Shown here: piece after piece, positions 1-11,617 of the stretch | How the letters are laid out: each line of letters begins with the position of its first letter | How positions within the stretch are numbered: position 1 is the first letter of the stretch | Assembly: GCA_014338405.1 (NCBI GenBank) | Contig: JTDE01002000.1 | Location: 1 to 64,000 of the forward strand | Reading direction: 5' to 3' | From: Paragonimus skrjabini miyazakii | Lineage: Eukaryota; Platyhelminthes; Trematoda; Plagiorchiida; Troglotrematidae | Length of the DNA: 64,000 nucleotides | The notes under the pieces: generated by a model | What the model was told of the DNA's origin: nothing | Databases searched by the model: none | What the model saw: only the letters and a program-made list of their open reading frames with translations | Made by a program: the position numbers and the translations under genes

Positions 1-115
1 TTGTTTCAACCACTTCGGGATGTGTTCGGCGACTCGCTGTGATAGTTGTCGGTCTGTTCTGCAATATAATCAGTCTGTGTTTGTTAGGAGTTTGCGGGGT
101 GTTGGTTTCCTCATA

Positions 116-490
116 TTGAACACTACCCACATTTGATCGCAAATTTCGCATTCAGATAAGCCTTTCGGTTGTTTGTTTGTAAGATGTAGGCGCCTTGATG
201 TTGTATGTTTGAATATAAACGTGGCTATTTTTAGTAGTTAGGTCCCCTCCCTTCTCCCTTTTTCTCCTCCCTTCCTATACAGGGTTTGCTTTTTCTTGTT
301 CTTGGTTGTGTGGCAGTTAAACATCAGTGTATTGCTGTCTATGATGGTGAAGATGATGACTTCAAAATAAAGCACTAGACCCGATTTTTGTTCTTTTCAT
401 ACCTCATCATTGGTGCATATCCTCATCCAGACCGGAATTTGCACTTCGGCCTTCGTGTTTGTGATCGCGTGTTACCGATTGGATTACACA
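116..490 (-). repeat. tRNA-derived SINE copy, interrupted
   Basis: Read on the minus strand, 370-490 has the core of the SINE family seen elsewhere in this window: a GGATATGCAC block followed by a tail ending GTCTAGTGCTT. The 3' end module of the same family, which reads roughly GCGATCAAATGTGGG, lies separately at about 116-170. About 200 bp of unrelated sequence separates the two parts, so this copy appears to carry an insertion. The tRNA-like promoter half is heavily decayed. Confidence 0.6.
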
Positions 491-598
491 AAACGATTCT
501 GCTTAATTTTTTTTGAAATAATCGGGTAAGCTAAACATTTCACACAAGGCTGTGTTTGTACGTTTAAAAATGTCCATTCGGTTTTGGCTATTGCGATG

Positions 599-698
599 TT
601 AATGGCATTGTGGTTAACACGCTGTTCCCAATGGCACGAGGATATACACTACTGATCAGGCTTAACAAGGGTAAAACTCAAGTCTAATGCTTTTTTTT
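599..698 (+). repeat. SINE copy lacking its B-box segment
   Basis: This plus-strand copy starts with an A-box-like AATGGCATTGTGGTTAACAC. It then passes directly to the GAGGATATACACTACTGATCAGG block and the tail ACTCAAGTCTAATGC, ending in a run of T. The B-box segment present in fuller copies (for example 8190-8402 on the other strand) is missing, so the copy has an internal deletion. Confidence 0.6.
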
Positions 699-1542
699 CC
701 AAATGGGCCTGCCGAAAAGCTCATCTGAATACAGAGGCTGCGATCAAATGTGTATGGTGTTCAGTTCGAAACCAATCAGTCTGGCATGTGCCGAATACGT
801 GGTCTCCGGGCCATTTATAGAGTCTTGGTGGCCACCGAGAAAGCAACATTTAACGTTGTCAGCGAAAAACGAGATGCAGACAGCGCTGGGCGTACTAACG
901 AAGTAGAAAGGAAGAGAAGGTGAGCTGTGTGAAGAACAAAGGCAAGCGATTATTCACTCATGGTCATTGGCTGTTTGTTCTGCGAACGTCAGCCTTTCCT
1001 TAGCCGTTAGAGAGTCCAAAACCATTCTTTTTGATTCTCTTAGGCCGAATAGTAATTCCCCCTATGAAAACAGCTTGTCCCATTACTTCCACCAAAACCA
1101 CATTTATTCGCACGCAAAGTTAAGAGCTACTTTTATCCGTAAAACCTAGCTGGAGCGAAACTTGAGCCTGGTTTCAGTCCCATCCTTCTGCTGGTCGAAG
1201 TACATCCGTGCTTTCAAACGCGTCCGGCAGTAAAATATCCAAGGTACCTCCTAGACATTGTAAATGAAAGTGACTCATATACCGCACATTCTGTTGATTT
1301 GCTGTCTAGGCTTCACTCTCGTATACCTGTGGAAATACCACCATTCAAGAGGAAAAAACCATGTTGTTCAGTCTCAGGCTGCGGTTCTTCCAAACAGGCC
1401 CTTCAACGCGACCGGAAACAGAAGTTACTTTCTTCACGTGCGACTGCACAACTCTCGATCCACGCGGATGTCTGTCGACAGGTTGATATCCAAGTAGTAG
1501 TAGTCTGCGCAGCCGTCCACAATACTTTCATTTGTGTGAATT

Positions 1543-1767
1543 TCAGATGGGATGCAACACCTCCGCTTGGAGAGCTAAAACCGACACTATTTCACTCACG
1601 TTGGTATCCAAACTAAGCTTGAATGCCGCGCTCCAGACACCTATGGCCCGTCTCCACAGTTCTTTTTCACTGTTCACAAATGACACAATGTCATCGGCGA
1701 ACATAAACACCCGAATGGTCGACCAAAGTAGCAGGCTTTGAGTACCGAAGCATCGAATATTCATCAT
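1543..1767 (-). pseudogene. LINE reverse transcriptase remnant (FADD box)
   Basis: A 74-codon open stretch on the minus strand contains the non-LTR reverse transcriptase catalytic box FADDIVSFVNSEKEL. The FADD is the metal-binding YxDD-type motif, and it is followed by a W..A....L..N segment typical of the end of the palm domain. The reading frame closes soon after (EVLHPI, then stop). Neither the rest of the polymerase nor an endonuclease domain could be recognised around it. This is a dead fragment of an RTE-like or related LINE. Clade assignment rests only on the motif style and is tentative. Confidence 0.6.
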
Positions 1768-4339
1768 GTGATTTTCTATTTGCTTACTCTCCGCCGAGTT
1801 CTGAATAACAACAGTTACTATTTCAGTTAGGTTCAGTCTGAAGTTTGGGCCAAGAAGCCACCTCTTTTAATACTTGTAACAATTTTGAACTCAACAAGAC
1901 ATTAATTTGCACGACTACACCCTCTCATTCTAAGTAACGCAAAAAAATCTGATTAAATTAACGAACTTAAACATGCATACAAACTCCTCAGACACCGTCA
2001 ACAATACCTCGGCTCACGGAATCAGTGCCTTAGTGAAATAGACATACAGGAATGCAACTGTTGATTGCGTTTTCTTCACTTCCCGAGGAGTTGGCCTGAG
2101 TCGAACTCGATTTCATTTGGACTACGATTCGCCTGGAATCCACACAGTTCCTCAAAGATATGCGTCTTCAAGATTTCCGCATTAAGCCAGTTGAGTGGGA
2201 ATCTCACTATACCCCTTCGAGCTCAGCTCAGCTGGAGGATACCCTGTTAGCCGTCTGAGCTCTGTACTCTAGCTTCGCCTTTGAATGAAGGTACAATGAG
2301 AACTGCTAAACTGCTGCTGAACTGCTTCCTTTTTCTGGATGAAGTGAACCAGCTAAGGCAGGACATGTTTTGAAGCTAGGTGGCAATGTTTCAAATTGCC
2401 TGTGGCAACCCATCTTTATTCATAACCTCACCGATTCGCAAGTACCCAATGGTTCTGTGAGACTTGGCCAAGTCCGTGAACAAAGCAAGTATCCTTATGG
2501 TGGTTTCCCATGATAAGTTATTCGTTGTCACACAGTCAGTGACAGCTGGCTGAATCAGTAAGCTGTCAAATTAATTGTCCTAGCTCCTCACGATATCTTC
2601 CGCTTGTACGCATGAAACGTCGGATATTCAACCCATTCATGCTCTAACAGATTGAATAAACGAACCATAGAACTCTTTGCTGCCGGTGGTCAACAAAGCC
2701 CTGCATTAACTCACCTTGCTTCCATCATCAGTTATCTTTGATACTGTTTTAAGTCTTTCAGTGAGTTGACTTAAGACGTTAGACAATACCCTCTTCTTAT
2801 CCTCATTATTGGGGGCCACAAAGAAAATTGCAAACACTTCATTATTACATGACCAACTCAAGATACCTGCATCGTTTTCACTTAATTAGTCCAGACATTT
2901 CCGGCACTGGACATCGATCGCTTGGTCGTGATCTGAGTGCCGTCAGGGGTAGTGGATGCAATCGTATTTTTGAGACAAACGGCGACTGTTCACTAAAGCA
3001 CCGTGTTCGTCTTCGATATCTTCGGTCGTTTAACGTTCAGCTTACCCCACTGTCCATGTGACCCACGGCGAACGGGCTTGTATAAACAAATAAATAAATT
3101 AGTTCTGGTCAGTCTATGATCTGTGCCACGTCCAACCTCACGTATCACTGGCAAGCTACATAATTCGCAAACTCTGTGTTGTCACACAATCAATCAAGCT
3201 ATTATAACTGCTTTGTGGGCTGGTCTACGTTGTGATATAGTTTTACCCAGCTGAAGCCAGCGTTTTTTGTGAAAAATATTACGTGTGTAGCATCAACTTA
3301 GAGTAGATGGTTATCATTCTTACTAAGTTCACGAGTGCCGTAGAATCCGGGGAAGCTTCTCCAGCAGCATGGACCAGGCCGTGCGTCTATAACCCTTTTC
3401 TGACTCAGGGCTGTGGTATCAACGTCGTAGCAACGCAGCTCTGTCGTGATCAGTACGATGGGGCGTTTTGACCGTTTGGCATCGCACTGATCCAGCAGCG
3501 TACACAGATTACATGTTTTGACGGAAAGAGTTTACATTTACGGGATTACCTCAGATGGACTGAAAGGATCAGAAACGTGTGATTTTCTGGACGAAGGGAA
3601 ACAGGACTTTTATGAGATCGTACCAGCAGTCAATGACTAAAAGTCTGATCTGCCTGGCACTGAAATGCTGACACAGCCAACAGGAGTGGTGCATGAGACG
3701 GTAGCTTCTCAGTCCGACTATTGTTGTACATAATGCACGTATTGAAAATCACATCAAGCTTTTAGAGAATACTGCAGGTTTTCTCGACCGTACAGGGTAA
3801 TACACCGTCGATCACAGTTTCCCGTTGAGCGATCAAAGTTCTCTTTTTCCAATCCGTTCGTTATTCACCATACAGTAGTCCCACAACTATAAGTATAGTT
3901 CCACTGTATAATCACACATTCGTGCCTCACTGCACTCAGCTGTAAATCATCCATATCTATGGGGTTAACTGCCATTGTTAACATAATCTTGCAGATCAAG
4001 ACATCACACAAGTCAGCTAGCCTTGTGAAGTTAGCAATAAAGATCACGGTACAAGGAAATGCGATCACACACAAACACATCCACCCTTGTATTTTAGTTG
4101 TTTTTATCACTGTTCTAATGAGCACTGCTCTTGTGGGCGTTTAATTCAACTGAGAAAATTCATTCGTTAATTTCCGTGCGCAAAATGAGTGACGATTCGA
4201 GCCCTGTCCAATCTGAGTTAACTCCATATAGATTACATGGAAACTATATGCTACTTATGAGTATTTCGGGTAGTTCATTATATTTACGTATAGTCTCAGG
4301 CATATATGTATATTCAACCTGCAAGCACGCTACACTTTT
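1768..4339. other. Gene-free stretch
   Basis: No open reading frame here is long enough or protein-like enough to call. No repeat family recognised elsewhere in the window was seen. The AT-rich run near 3085-3100 (aaataaataaat) is a short low-complexity tract. Confidence 0.5.
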
Positions 4340-6070
4340 CGGACAATGAAGAAAATGCTGCATTTAAAGATGGGCTATTTTTAACGTTGAATATTATAGG
4401 GACCGTTCATGAGTATTGTAGCTATATTATGACACTCTTTAGAATAAATAAATGTATGGTTTTTAATAAGCATTATCACCACAATAGGATTTATTTTGAA
4501 ACATTAGAGCAACTGGAAAATTTCTGCTCCTGAAATGGTCAAGCACGCCGTGTCTATATTTTGATTTTGATAGCGTCAGGTGTGCTCGTATCGCAAAACT
4601 TGGTCACCAGTCACATAGTATTGGAGCACGGTGTCACTTCAAGATATAATTAACCTGTGTTTGTTTTTGTATCACACAAATCATGTATTGTAACGAGTAG
4701 TCTATACAATCACTGTATGGTGAAAGTAGAGAGCAGACAAGGTCAAGCATTGGTATCGTGTTTTAGCAAGGAGGAAAAGTGTGCGGCAAGGAGAACTGCA
4801 TGCAACAGCAAGTGGGTGAGACGGCATGGCAAAAGGGTAGGCTGACCTGTCCAGTCAGGATGGTCACATGACCCAATCCAATCAGGCATAGACACGGGTA
4901 AAGTTACGGGCGCATTGACGTGCCAAGATTGGTAAACGAGCCCACCGCACAGTCCTGTGTTGTCGGCGTGCCCTCCATTAACAGGACACAACATTTGCAA
5001 ACCATGAAGTCACATGATCAAACTTGGGCTGGGTCAATCCACACAAAGTAACGGTGTAATTGAGAACATCCGGTGAGAGTGTACGAATAAAGTTAGCAAG
5101 TATTTCGTTCGTGGCCCAAGTAAGGTTGATAGCTTTGGCATGCAGACGTGTATTTTGCAGGAGAATCTGATGAAGTTGGACTATGCAAGTCGCTTTTTCT
5201 CTTCCTGTGGCGGGTGATAATCATAGTATTGTGGGAGTGAACGGCCACATTATACTACTGGTTAGTGGCCGGACGATGAGTTTTGTTTAGGTGTGGAAGT
5301 AGTCGGTGGGAAATACCGAAAGGAACATTGGGATACACTCCAATAATAAATGGTGTTTTCCATAAATGACCTTGACACTGACAAATTTGGCGTCCTTTGA
5401 TTATTTTTATGTGCAAATGTGTTTGTGTTCAATGTGGTGAAATATATTCTCCGTGTGTCGGGTCTCTGAATAAACCGTCTTCGTGCCACCCACGTTTTGG
5501 GTTCATAACACCATTAGTGGGATGGTGATGAATGGTACATTTTGTTGTGTAGTCAGTCACACCTTAGCGCACAAAGATGGTTCAGCTAAATCGAATTTTA
5601 CATAACTATGTTGCGGCGAAAATTCATTTGCAAGTTGAACAACGATTTTTTTAAATTGGCCCACATCCTTTGATCCATCAACGCCTAACCGCCCCATTAG
5701 GGTGCAAATTCAAATAGATACCGTTTCTTATTTTTCAGTCGTGTGTATAGGTCAATGTGTGGTGAGCAACTGAATACATCCTATTTGAGACCATAAGCTA
5801 AAAATATTTGTTACGACAACGGATAGCCCGTTTCCGGCATAGTTTGTTGTGGTAATTTAAAATACACAATAGTAATCTTAAATGTATTGGGCCTAAGCCC
5901 AGAACTAGTTCCTTTGTCTTAACAACAACATAGCTGGACTGTAGTGTGGTCCAAATTATGTACATTGTTTATTTATGTTGTTAAGCCACAATAGTACAAT
6001 GTTCAACTTATGAATTGCAGTCAGCATAGTCACCTATGTCGTAGGCACTATGTATTTGGCATAAATGCTG
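4340..6070 (+). repeat. Long interspersed repeat, copy 1
   Basis: This region is closely similar to 28930-30870 on the same strand. Similarity is highest from the TGTGCTCGT block (about 4573) to a TTTTGGGTTCATAACA block (about 5500) and weaker outside it. The high-identity core includes AATAAA sites and a U5-like end, features that would fit a solo LTR. However, weaker similarity continues past both sides, so LTR ends cannot be fixed. The minus strand has a 75-codon open frame (5262-5489) that copy 2 shares, but there is no sign of coding constraint. Relative to copy 2 it lacks about 240 bp after 5600, which corresponds to one internal repeat unit. Class unknown. Confidence 0.75.
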
Positions 6071-6099
6071 TAGGTCAGTTTTAGGGATTGTGTTGTCTA

Positions 6100-6250
6100 C
6101 CACGTAAATGAAATCAGTTGACAACAATGGTATAAGAAACTTGATTTTGGTTAAACCATTTTTTTGCGTATGATGATATACCATACTAGGATTAATACCT
6201 TTCGGTACAAACAAGAAAATGAACTGTGTAGTCCAATTCGTCAAATTCCA
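6100..6250 (-). repeat. Inverted fragment of the long repeat
   Basis: The reverse complement of this stretch resembles 30240-30450 inside long-repeat copy 2. Shared blocks include TTGTTTGTA, a GGTATTAA..CTAGTA block and AATGGTTTAAC.AAAATCAA. Translated, both give a recognisable KNGLTxIKF segment. It sits immediately beyond the end of copy 1 in the opposite orientation, so copy 1 ends in a partial inverted duplication. Identity is moderate and the exact ends are uncertain. Confidence 0.5.
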
Positions 6251-6380
6251 CTACAAAGACATGTCTGCAAGCCAAGTTATCAAACTACTTGGATCACAAA
6301 TGAAATAACTGATAGCTCCATTCGCACATTCTTACCGGACGTTTTCCCATTCAAGTCGTCATCTTCTGTAGCTTGAACCA

Positions 6381-8189
6381 TCGCAGGTTTGTTACTATGT
6401 GACTGTATAGTTTGCAAACAATTGATAATTATAGTTCGAGTTGACACCGTTCTGCAGTACTACGTGATTGACGGCCGGTTTTCTGCTAGGAGCACAACTG
6501 AAGTCACCAGAAGCAAAATATAAACACAACGTGCTTGAATGTTCTAGGAGTATAGATGTTCCATTCGCTCCAATGCTTCATAATAAAGTCCCAATGTCAA
6601 AGTAATGATTTACTGACGTTGAATACTTACTTGGTTCATCTGAAGTTCATTCACGAAAATGTATTATTTGTGGGCGACCTCTAAAGTATTTTCTGTCATA
6701 AGTAGCACATCTCTGAATGCGGCCCGTTTTTGACTGGTTGACGGGTTTGACATATGAATACACTGCGTGTGTATGGCGTCATATTGTGTACAAACTAATT
6801 GCTTGGGTTACTCTGTTAGAATAACCAGAAATACGTTGATCGTGTATGATTGGTACCTTCCTGATCACGCGGCTGACGATAGTCTGTCTTGTGATCTTAT
6901 ACGCACATACTTGAACTCGGGAATATGGTCGATAGTGAAATGAAACAGAACACAAGTATATGGTTACCCGGACGTTGATCTACACATTTTTTTTCTGACT
7001 GTCAAGCTGCATATCCTACTTACTAAGATGAGGTTTGAGGTAGAAATGTTAATAAACAAGTTGTTTCATATTAAACTTAGATGCGTTCGCTTAACTCTTA
7101 CCAACAATGGTCTGCACTAAATTAAACCGCCTGCACATCATTCTGTATGTCTCATACAAGTGGCTTCTATAACCTATAGATTCTACTCAGTCTCATTAAT
7201 TGCTGAGTGTGTTGTTCGAGTTCACTTGGCCCGGTGATCTCCATAGTGGTCTATGCCTCATATTCCGAACAGTCTTCCCACTTTTTCCGGCAGAATCAAA
7301 TATTGTCTAAATTCCCTTATTTAATTTGTTTCCATCGTCTTTTGTCTTTCTACTCCAATTACTTAATCTTCTTGCTTACTGTTGCCAGAGAGTAAGGATC
7401 CTCCTGCAGAGGCCATTTGAGAAACTCTCCGTTTGGTAAGTGACTACAAGGTCTTACGCGACCTAATCTGCACAGAGACTTTTGTGGGAGAAGTAATCAG
7501 GAATTAACTTGGATGCTGAAATGTTTGTTCACAATGAAATGCATTCAATGCATGTGATAAGTTATCAGCCATTTGTCGCACAGTTGTATGACAAATCAAA
7601 TATATTCAAGCATAATTCTCCATTGGTGTTTGCCAGTACTCAACACTAGAAAGAGACAAAGATTGGATGTAAGTTTTCGGTAGTTCTACACGCGGAGGTA
7701 ACGGATTATATGCATTTCAGGAGAATCGATACGATTTTTGTCCCTTGAGTACGACTAGAAATGAACTGCGATATGTTGTGCATTCTGAATGTTATCAAAG
7801 CTGTCTACTTATTTGTTCTCTCGTAACACAATAAAATTAAACTTGTGGGGTAGGTTAAAATTTTGGGTGATTTCTGATAACATACGAATATTCGATTAGC
7901 TGAGTTTATGCCTCAATAGTTTCCTGTCTAACAAACAGATACACAGACGAGCGACTTTATATAGAACATACGAAAGAGTTGTTAGCCACACACACTTTGA
8001 CAGCCACTACTACTGTCCATGACCATCGTGGACGGTACATAACACCTGTGTTCCAGTGGATGTCAACAAATGGGTGACGCGATATGATGTTTGAACCAAC
8101 AGTAGCACGATGGTGACCAAGCAATAACTGCAAGTTAGGTGAAATCAAAACGTAAAAACCGAACTCAGTTATTTTGTGGACGAACAGTA
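6381..8189. other. Gene-free stretch
   Basis: No gene, RNA or recognised repeat was identified. Open frames are short and lack recognisable motifs. Confidence 0.5.
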
Positions 8190-8402
8190 ATATAATTCAA
8201 GTTAAACATCACCCACAATTGATCGCAGCTGTCACATTCCTATAGAATTTCCAGTCGGCCACTTTCGGACAGCAGAAGCACTAGACTCGAGTTTCGCTCT
8301 CATTAGAGCTTGTCAGTAGTGCATATCCTCACCACTGCTGGGACTAGAACTCCGGCCACGCTGTGTATGAGGCAACCGTGTTTACCATTGCCCCATTGAC
8401 CC
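8190..8402 (-). repeat. tRNA-derived SINE, best full-length copy
   Basis: Read on the minus strand, this copy starts near 8402 with an A-box-like TGGGGCAATGG. It continues through GGTTGCCTCAT to a B-box-like GGAGTTCTAGTCCC, as expected for an RNA polymerase III promoter derived from a tRNA. A GAGGATATGCACTACTGAC block follows, then the GCGAAACTCGAGTCTAGTGC tail and a 3' module containing GCGATCAATTGTGGGTGATG. The element is about 210 bp. Other copies in the window preserve the same order of blocks, which is the main evidence that it is one family. It is non-coding and would depend on a LINE partner for movement. Confidence 0.75.
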
Positions 8403-8599
8403 CACGTTAGGTACGACGGAATTATCATCGCATGTGAACGCTCAACCACTTTCGCTCGTGAGTAATGATCAGGTTGCCCAATCGTCTCGATAGGAGACAC
8501 AGTTACTGTCTGTTAACTCCAATCGATAACCCCGCGATTAGGACTTCCTAGACAGGTCGAGATCTCCGATCTCATTAAACCTGCTAGGCGATATTTTAG

Positions 8600-8731
8600 A
8601 TTACTGATGAGTAGTCGGGGATTTGGTTAATTTTCAAGTTGAACATCACGCACAATTGGTCGCAGCTGTTGATCAGTTGTGCGTGACGTTCACCTTGAAA
8701 TTTTCCAAATCCCCGACTACTCATCAGTAAT
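8600..8731. repeat. 132-bp near-perfect inverted repeat (hairpin) of SINE 3' ends
   Basis: The left arm starts ATTACTGATGAGTAGTCGG at 8600, and the right arm ends with its exact reverse complement at 8731. The arms are about 61 nt each with only scattered mismatches, separated by a loop of roughly 9 nt (GCAGCTGTT). Each arm includes the SINE 3' module (GTTGAACATCACGCACAATTG on the left, mirrored on the right). The palindrome is therefore two SINE 3' ends meeting in inverted orientation, about 200 bp from the SINE copy at 8190-8402. Confidence 0.9.
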
Positions 8732-11464
8732 ATTTTTGTAAAAATTCACAAGTGACAGGAGTCCCATTTACACTGGTTCAGATTGATGAATCACGTTGAG
8801 GATAGAAACTGTGACACAGAGGTAGGTTAGACCCTTGTAATTTATTGTAGACATAACAATTACAGAATATTCCACCAACGATTGTTCGTACAAAAACTTT
8901 GTGAATTTTGTAGCGACCACGCAAACTGAGCAAACACTATCATTGTAATTTTATACTCTTAGAATAGTAACCACTGTTGATCGGTGACTTGAAACAGACG
9001 GATGATCACTGGTGTGGCAACAAACCGCATTATTTGTCAGAGTTGCCCAAGTTTTTCCAGTCACCTGTAGGACTAATGATGGGTCAGAAACACCAAGTCA
9101 CGCATTCGACTGACCTGTTTGTTAATCCTACTTTGATATAACCGGTGAAGAAGCGGTGGCAGACTTTCGGTAAAGTGGATGGCTTGATTCACGCAATCTG
9201 TGTTCCTGTTGTAAATGAGACAATATGGTGTGTACTTCTACTGAGTCACGTGTTCTCTCTACCGCTGTTATAGCATTGTTATTGCGCACGTATGAGAATA
9301 CAACAACACACCGTTTACGAGCGCCGGAAATTTGTATGGCCAAGGCTGTTAGATAACGGGTAAACTATCCACAATGAGTTTGACTGACCTGATTGGAAAA
9401 TAGGACTGCAATAAGTTGAAAAGGAAACCACTTTCCGTCAAATCATCGTGCTAAGTCTTCAGTCTTCGTCTGTAACGTGTCTAGACAACACTTTCGCGTG
9501 TCTTTTCCCCTATTGCATATCGGTATGTGGTATATCGAACAATCCATTCGATGCTATCCAACATCTTCACAGTGTCTCAACTAATCAGGTTGCGTTGTAG
9601 CTGGATATGCAATACTAATAAGGCTGAAGCTCGAGTCTGGTGCTTCTTTTCGTTGGAAGCCACAAAAGCTACGATCACTAACAAATGCTGCTCAGATTAA
9701 AATGGATTTTAACTCATACTACTCATAAACACTCGGTGAAATTGACTATCGGTTCTACGTTGATTGTATGAATGGTGTGCAACGCTGACCCATCAACGGT
9801 TTCGGAATACGCTCATTTATTTGATAACACAATTATCTGTTTGTTCTTCAACAGTTTCGTTGCAATTCTGCATAATGTTTGTGGTGAGATCACTATTTTT
9901 TAGAGCTCACGCACTGTGTACCTTTTACAGGCTTGCTTAAACATGTTCGTTTCTCATGAGTAATTTAAAGAAACCTGTACCTCTGAAAACGTTGACAAGA
10001 ATTACTGGGAAACTCGTGTCGTCATCGTGATACTGACCAGTACACCGAAAATAAAAGTTTCCATTCAGTTGCCTTTCCAAAAACATAATATTGGTATCAT
10101 ACTCTTTAAACAGTTAAAATATGCGTTAAAACGTAGTTATTAGACGTTTGAATCCGTCCTTGTTTACATCATAACTCGGATTTCATCATCTTCGGTTGAA
10201 TGCGGACTGACTTTCCTAGCTGAATCATATTGCATTTACTGTCTCCGACGTGGATATTTTGCCACATAGGTTGGCAGATGAGAAAATCAACTCAAACTGG
10301 TACTCTTCTTATTCCGTCAGTCAAGAACCGGCAGTCAATTCCCTCGACAGCTTATGAGTTGTGAGGGGTTTGTGAAATTTCAGGTCGAACACCGTTCATA
10401 TTTGATTGCAGTTTTGCATTCAAGTAACCTGTTCAATCGTCACAAAAATGTTGATTGTTTGTCTCTACTAAGGTGATGAGCTCGAGCTAACGATGTATAT
10501 GTCTTTGTGTGTGAAATGTCCCCCTCGGCGTGCGATATGATTCTTCTGGTTGCAAAAGAAAGTAGTTCGATTTTATTATACAGGCAATGTTGACCGTAAT
10601 GTGTACTTGTACAGATGCAGTGAAATATTATGGATACAGCGCACGAACTTATGCTGTTGCATTCTCTTTCTTAACCGTACAACATCAGAGTACAACTGAG
10701 TTGATAATCGGATGTTAGCATGGTTTAGCTGGTATTTTGAGTGAGCTACTGACTAGTAGCATTCCAGTGTTACGCCAAACTGTGTACGATAGCTGAATGT
10801 GCCATACTGTACGTATTACTGAGGAGAAGTTTCAGCTGGTTGAGATAACCCACCTGATGATATTTCTATCACGTTTGTATAGGATTGAATTATAATCGTG
10901 GGGCTTAATATTCAACTGGCGCAATCACTTCCGATAACTCCTTATTTTTGATTATTGCCAATAAATAGAAAATAGGTAACGAATAAGAATCTGCCGATAG
11001 AATTTGCTTACATTCTCTTGTGTCCACTATTGCCGGAAACAGCATTTTGCCTGCAGTTCTGAAGACATTTAGCTTGACGTAAAGAAACAAACCTAATTAC
11101 CTATTGTTTACAATTTGTCCAGTAAAGTTGTTCTAATAAATCCATTCCGATTACAGTCATTTTAAGGTATATGCTATTCGTAAACGTTTCCCGCATTATA
11201 ACCTTTGCCGTCTGTCGGAGAATGAGGATACGTGTGTTTGTGCGTGTGTATGTCTGTGCACGAACCTGTTTTCGCATTCCGTATCCCATACTTAGAGTAA
11301 GAGCAAACCCGTCGATTGGTTCATTGCTTAGTATGATTGACCAAAATGCAAGTCTCATTTTGACATCGTTTTTAGCAATGGACATTAATCTGTATTGTTG
11401 TCGTTGGTACAAATGCAGTTCGTAATCTCTGTAGAAAGATCATATATACTGAGGCTGTTGTGCA
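8732..11464. other. Gene-free stretch with SINE fragments
   Basis: No gene is supported. A plus-strand SINE tail fragment lies at about 9597-9650 (GGATATGCAATACTAATAAG, then CTCGAGTCTGGTGCTTC). A minus-strand SINE 3'-module fragment lies at about 10355-10430 (TTGATTGCAG with flanking GTCGAACACCG). The stretch just before 11465 would be 5' untranslated or upstream DNA of the TMEM151-like gene. I saw no clear TATA or initiator there. Confidence 0.5.
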
Positions 11465-11617
11465 ATGGAAACCGGCGCTTGTTTAAAAGTGAGGAAAACT
11501 ACCGAAGTCTCACCCGACTGGGTTGAGATGAATCTACCGACTTTGGGATTGCCTGAGGATATAGGGCTAGATGGGAGACCTCGGAATGCAACATCTTCGA
11601 CTGCACTGAGATCCCAA
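11465..11617 (+). CDS. TMEM151-like protein, coding exon 1 (start codon)
   Basis: Proposed first coding exon, 51 codons, starting METGACLKVRK and ending ALRSQ. The ATG has G at -3 and at +4, and an in-frame TGA stands at 11450, so the start is well defined if the exon is real. It ends exactly at a full consensus donor (CAA|GTAAGT) in phase 0, which is the phase needed by the next exon at 15697. In vertebrate TMEM151 proteins the N-terminus is a poorly conserved hydrophilic stretch ahead of the first membrane segment, and this exon fits that. It has no motif of its own, so the assignment is inference from position, phase and splice signal rather than similarity. Confidence 0.6.
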
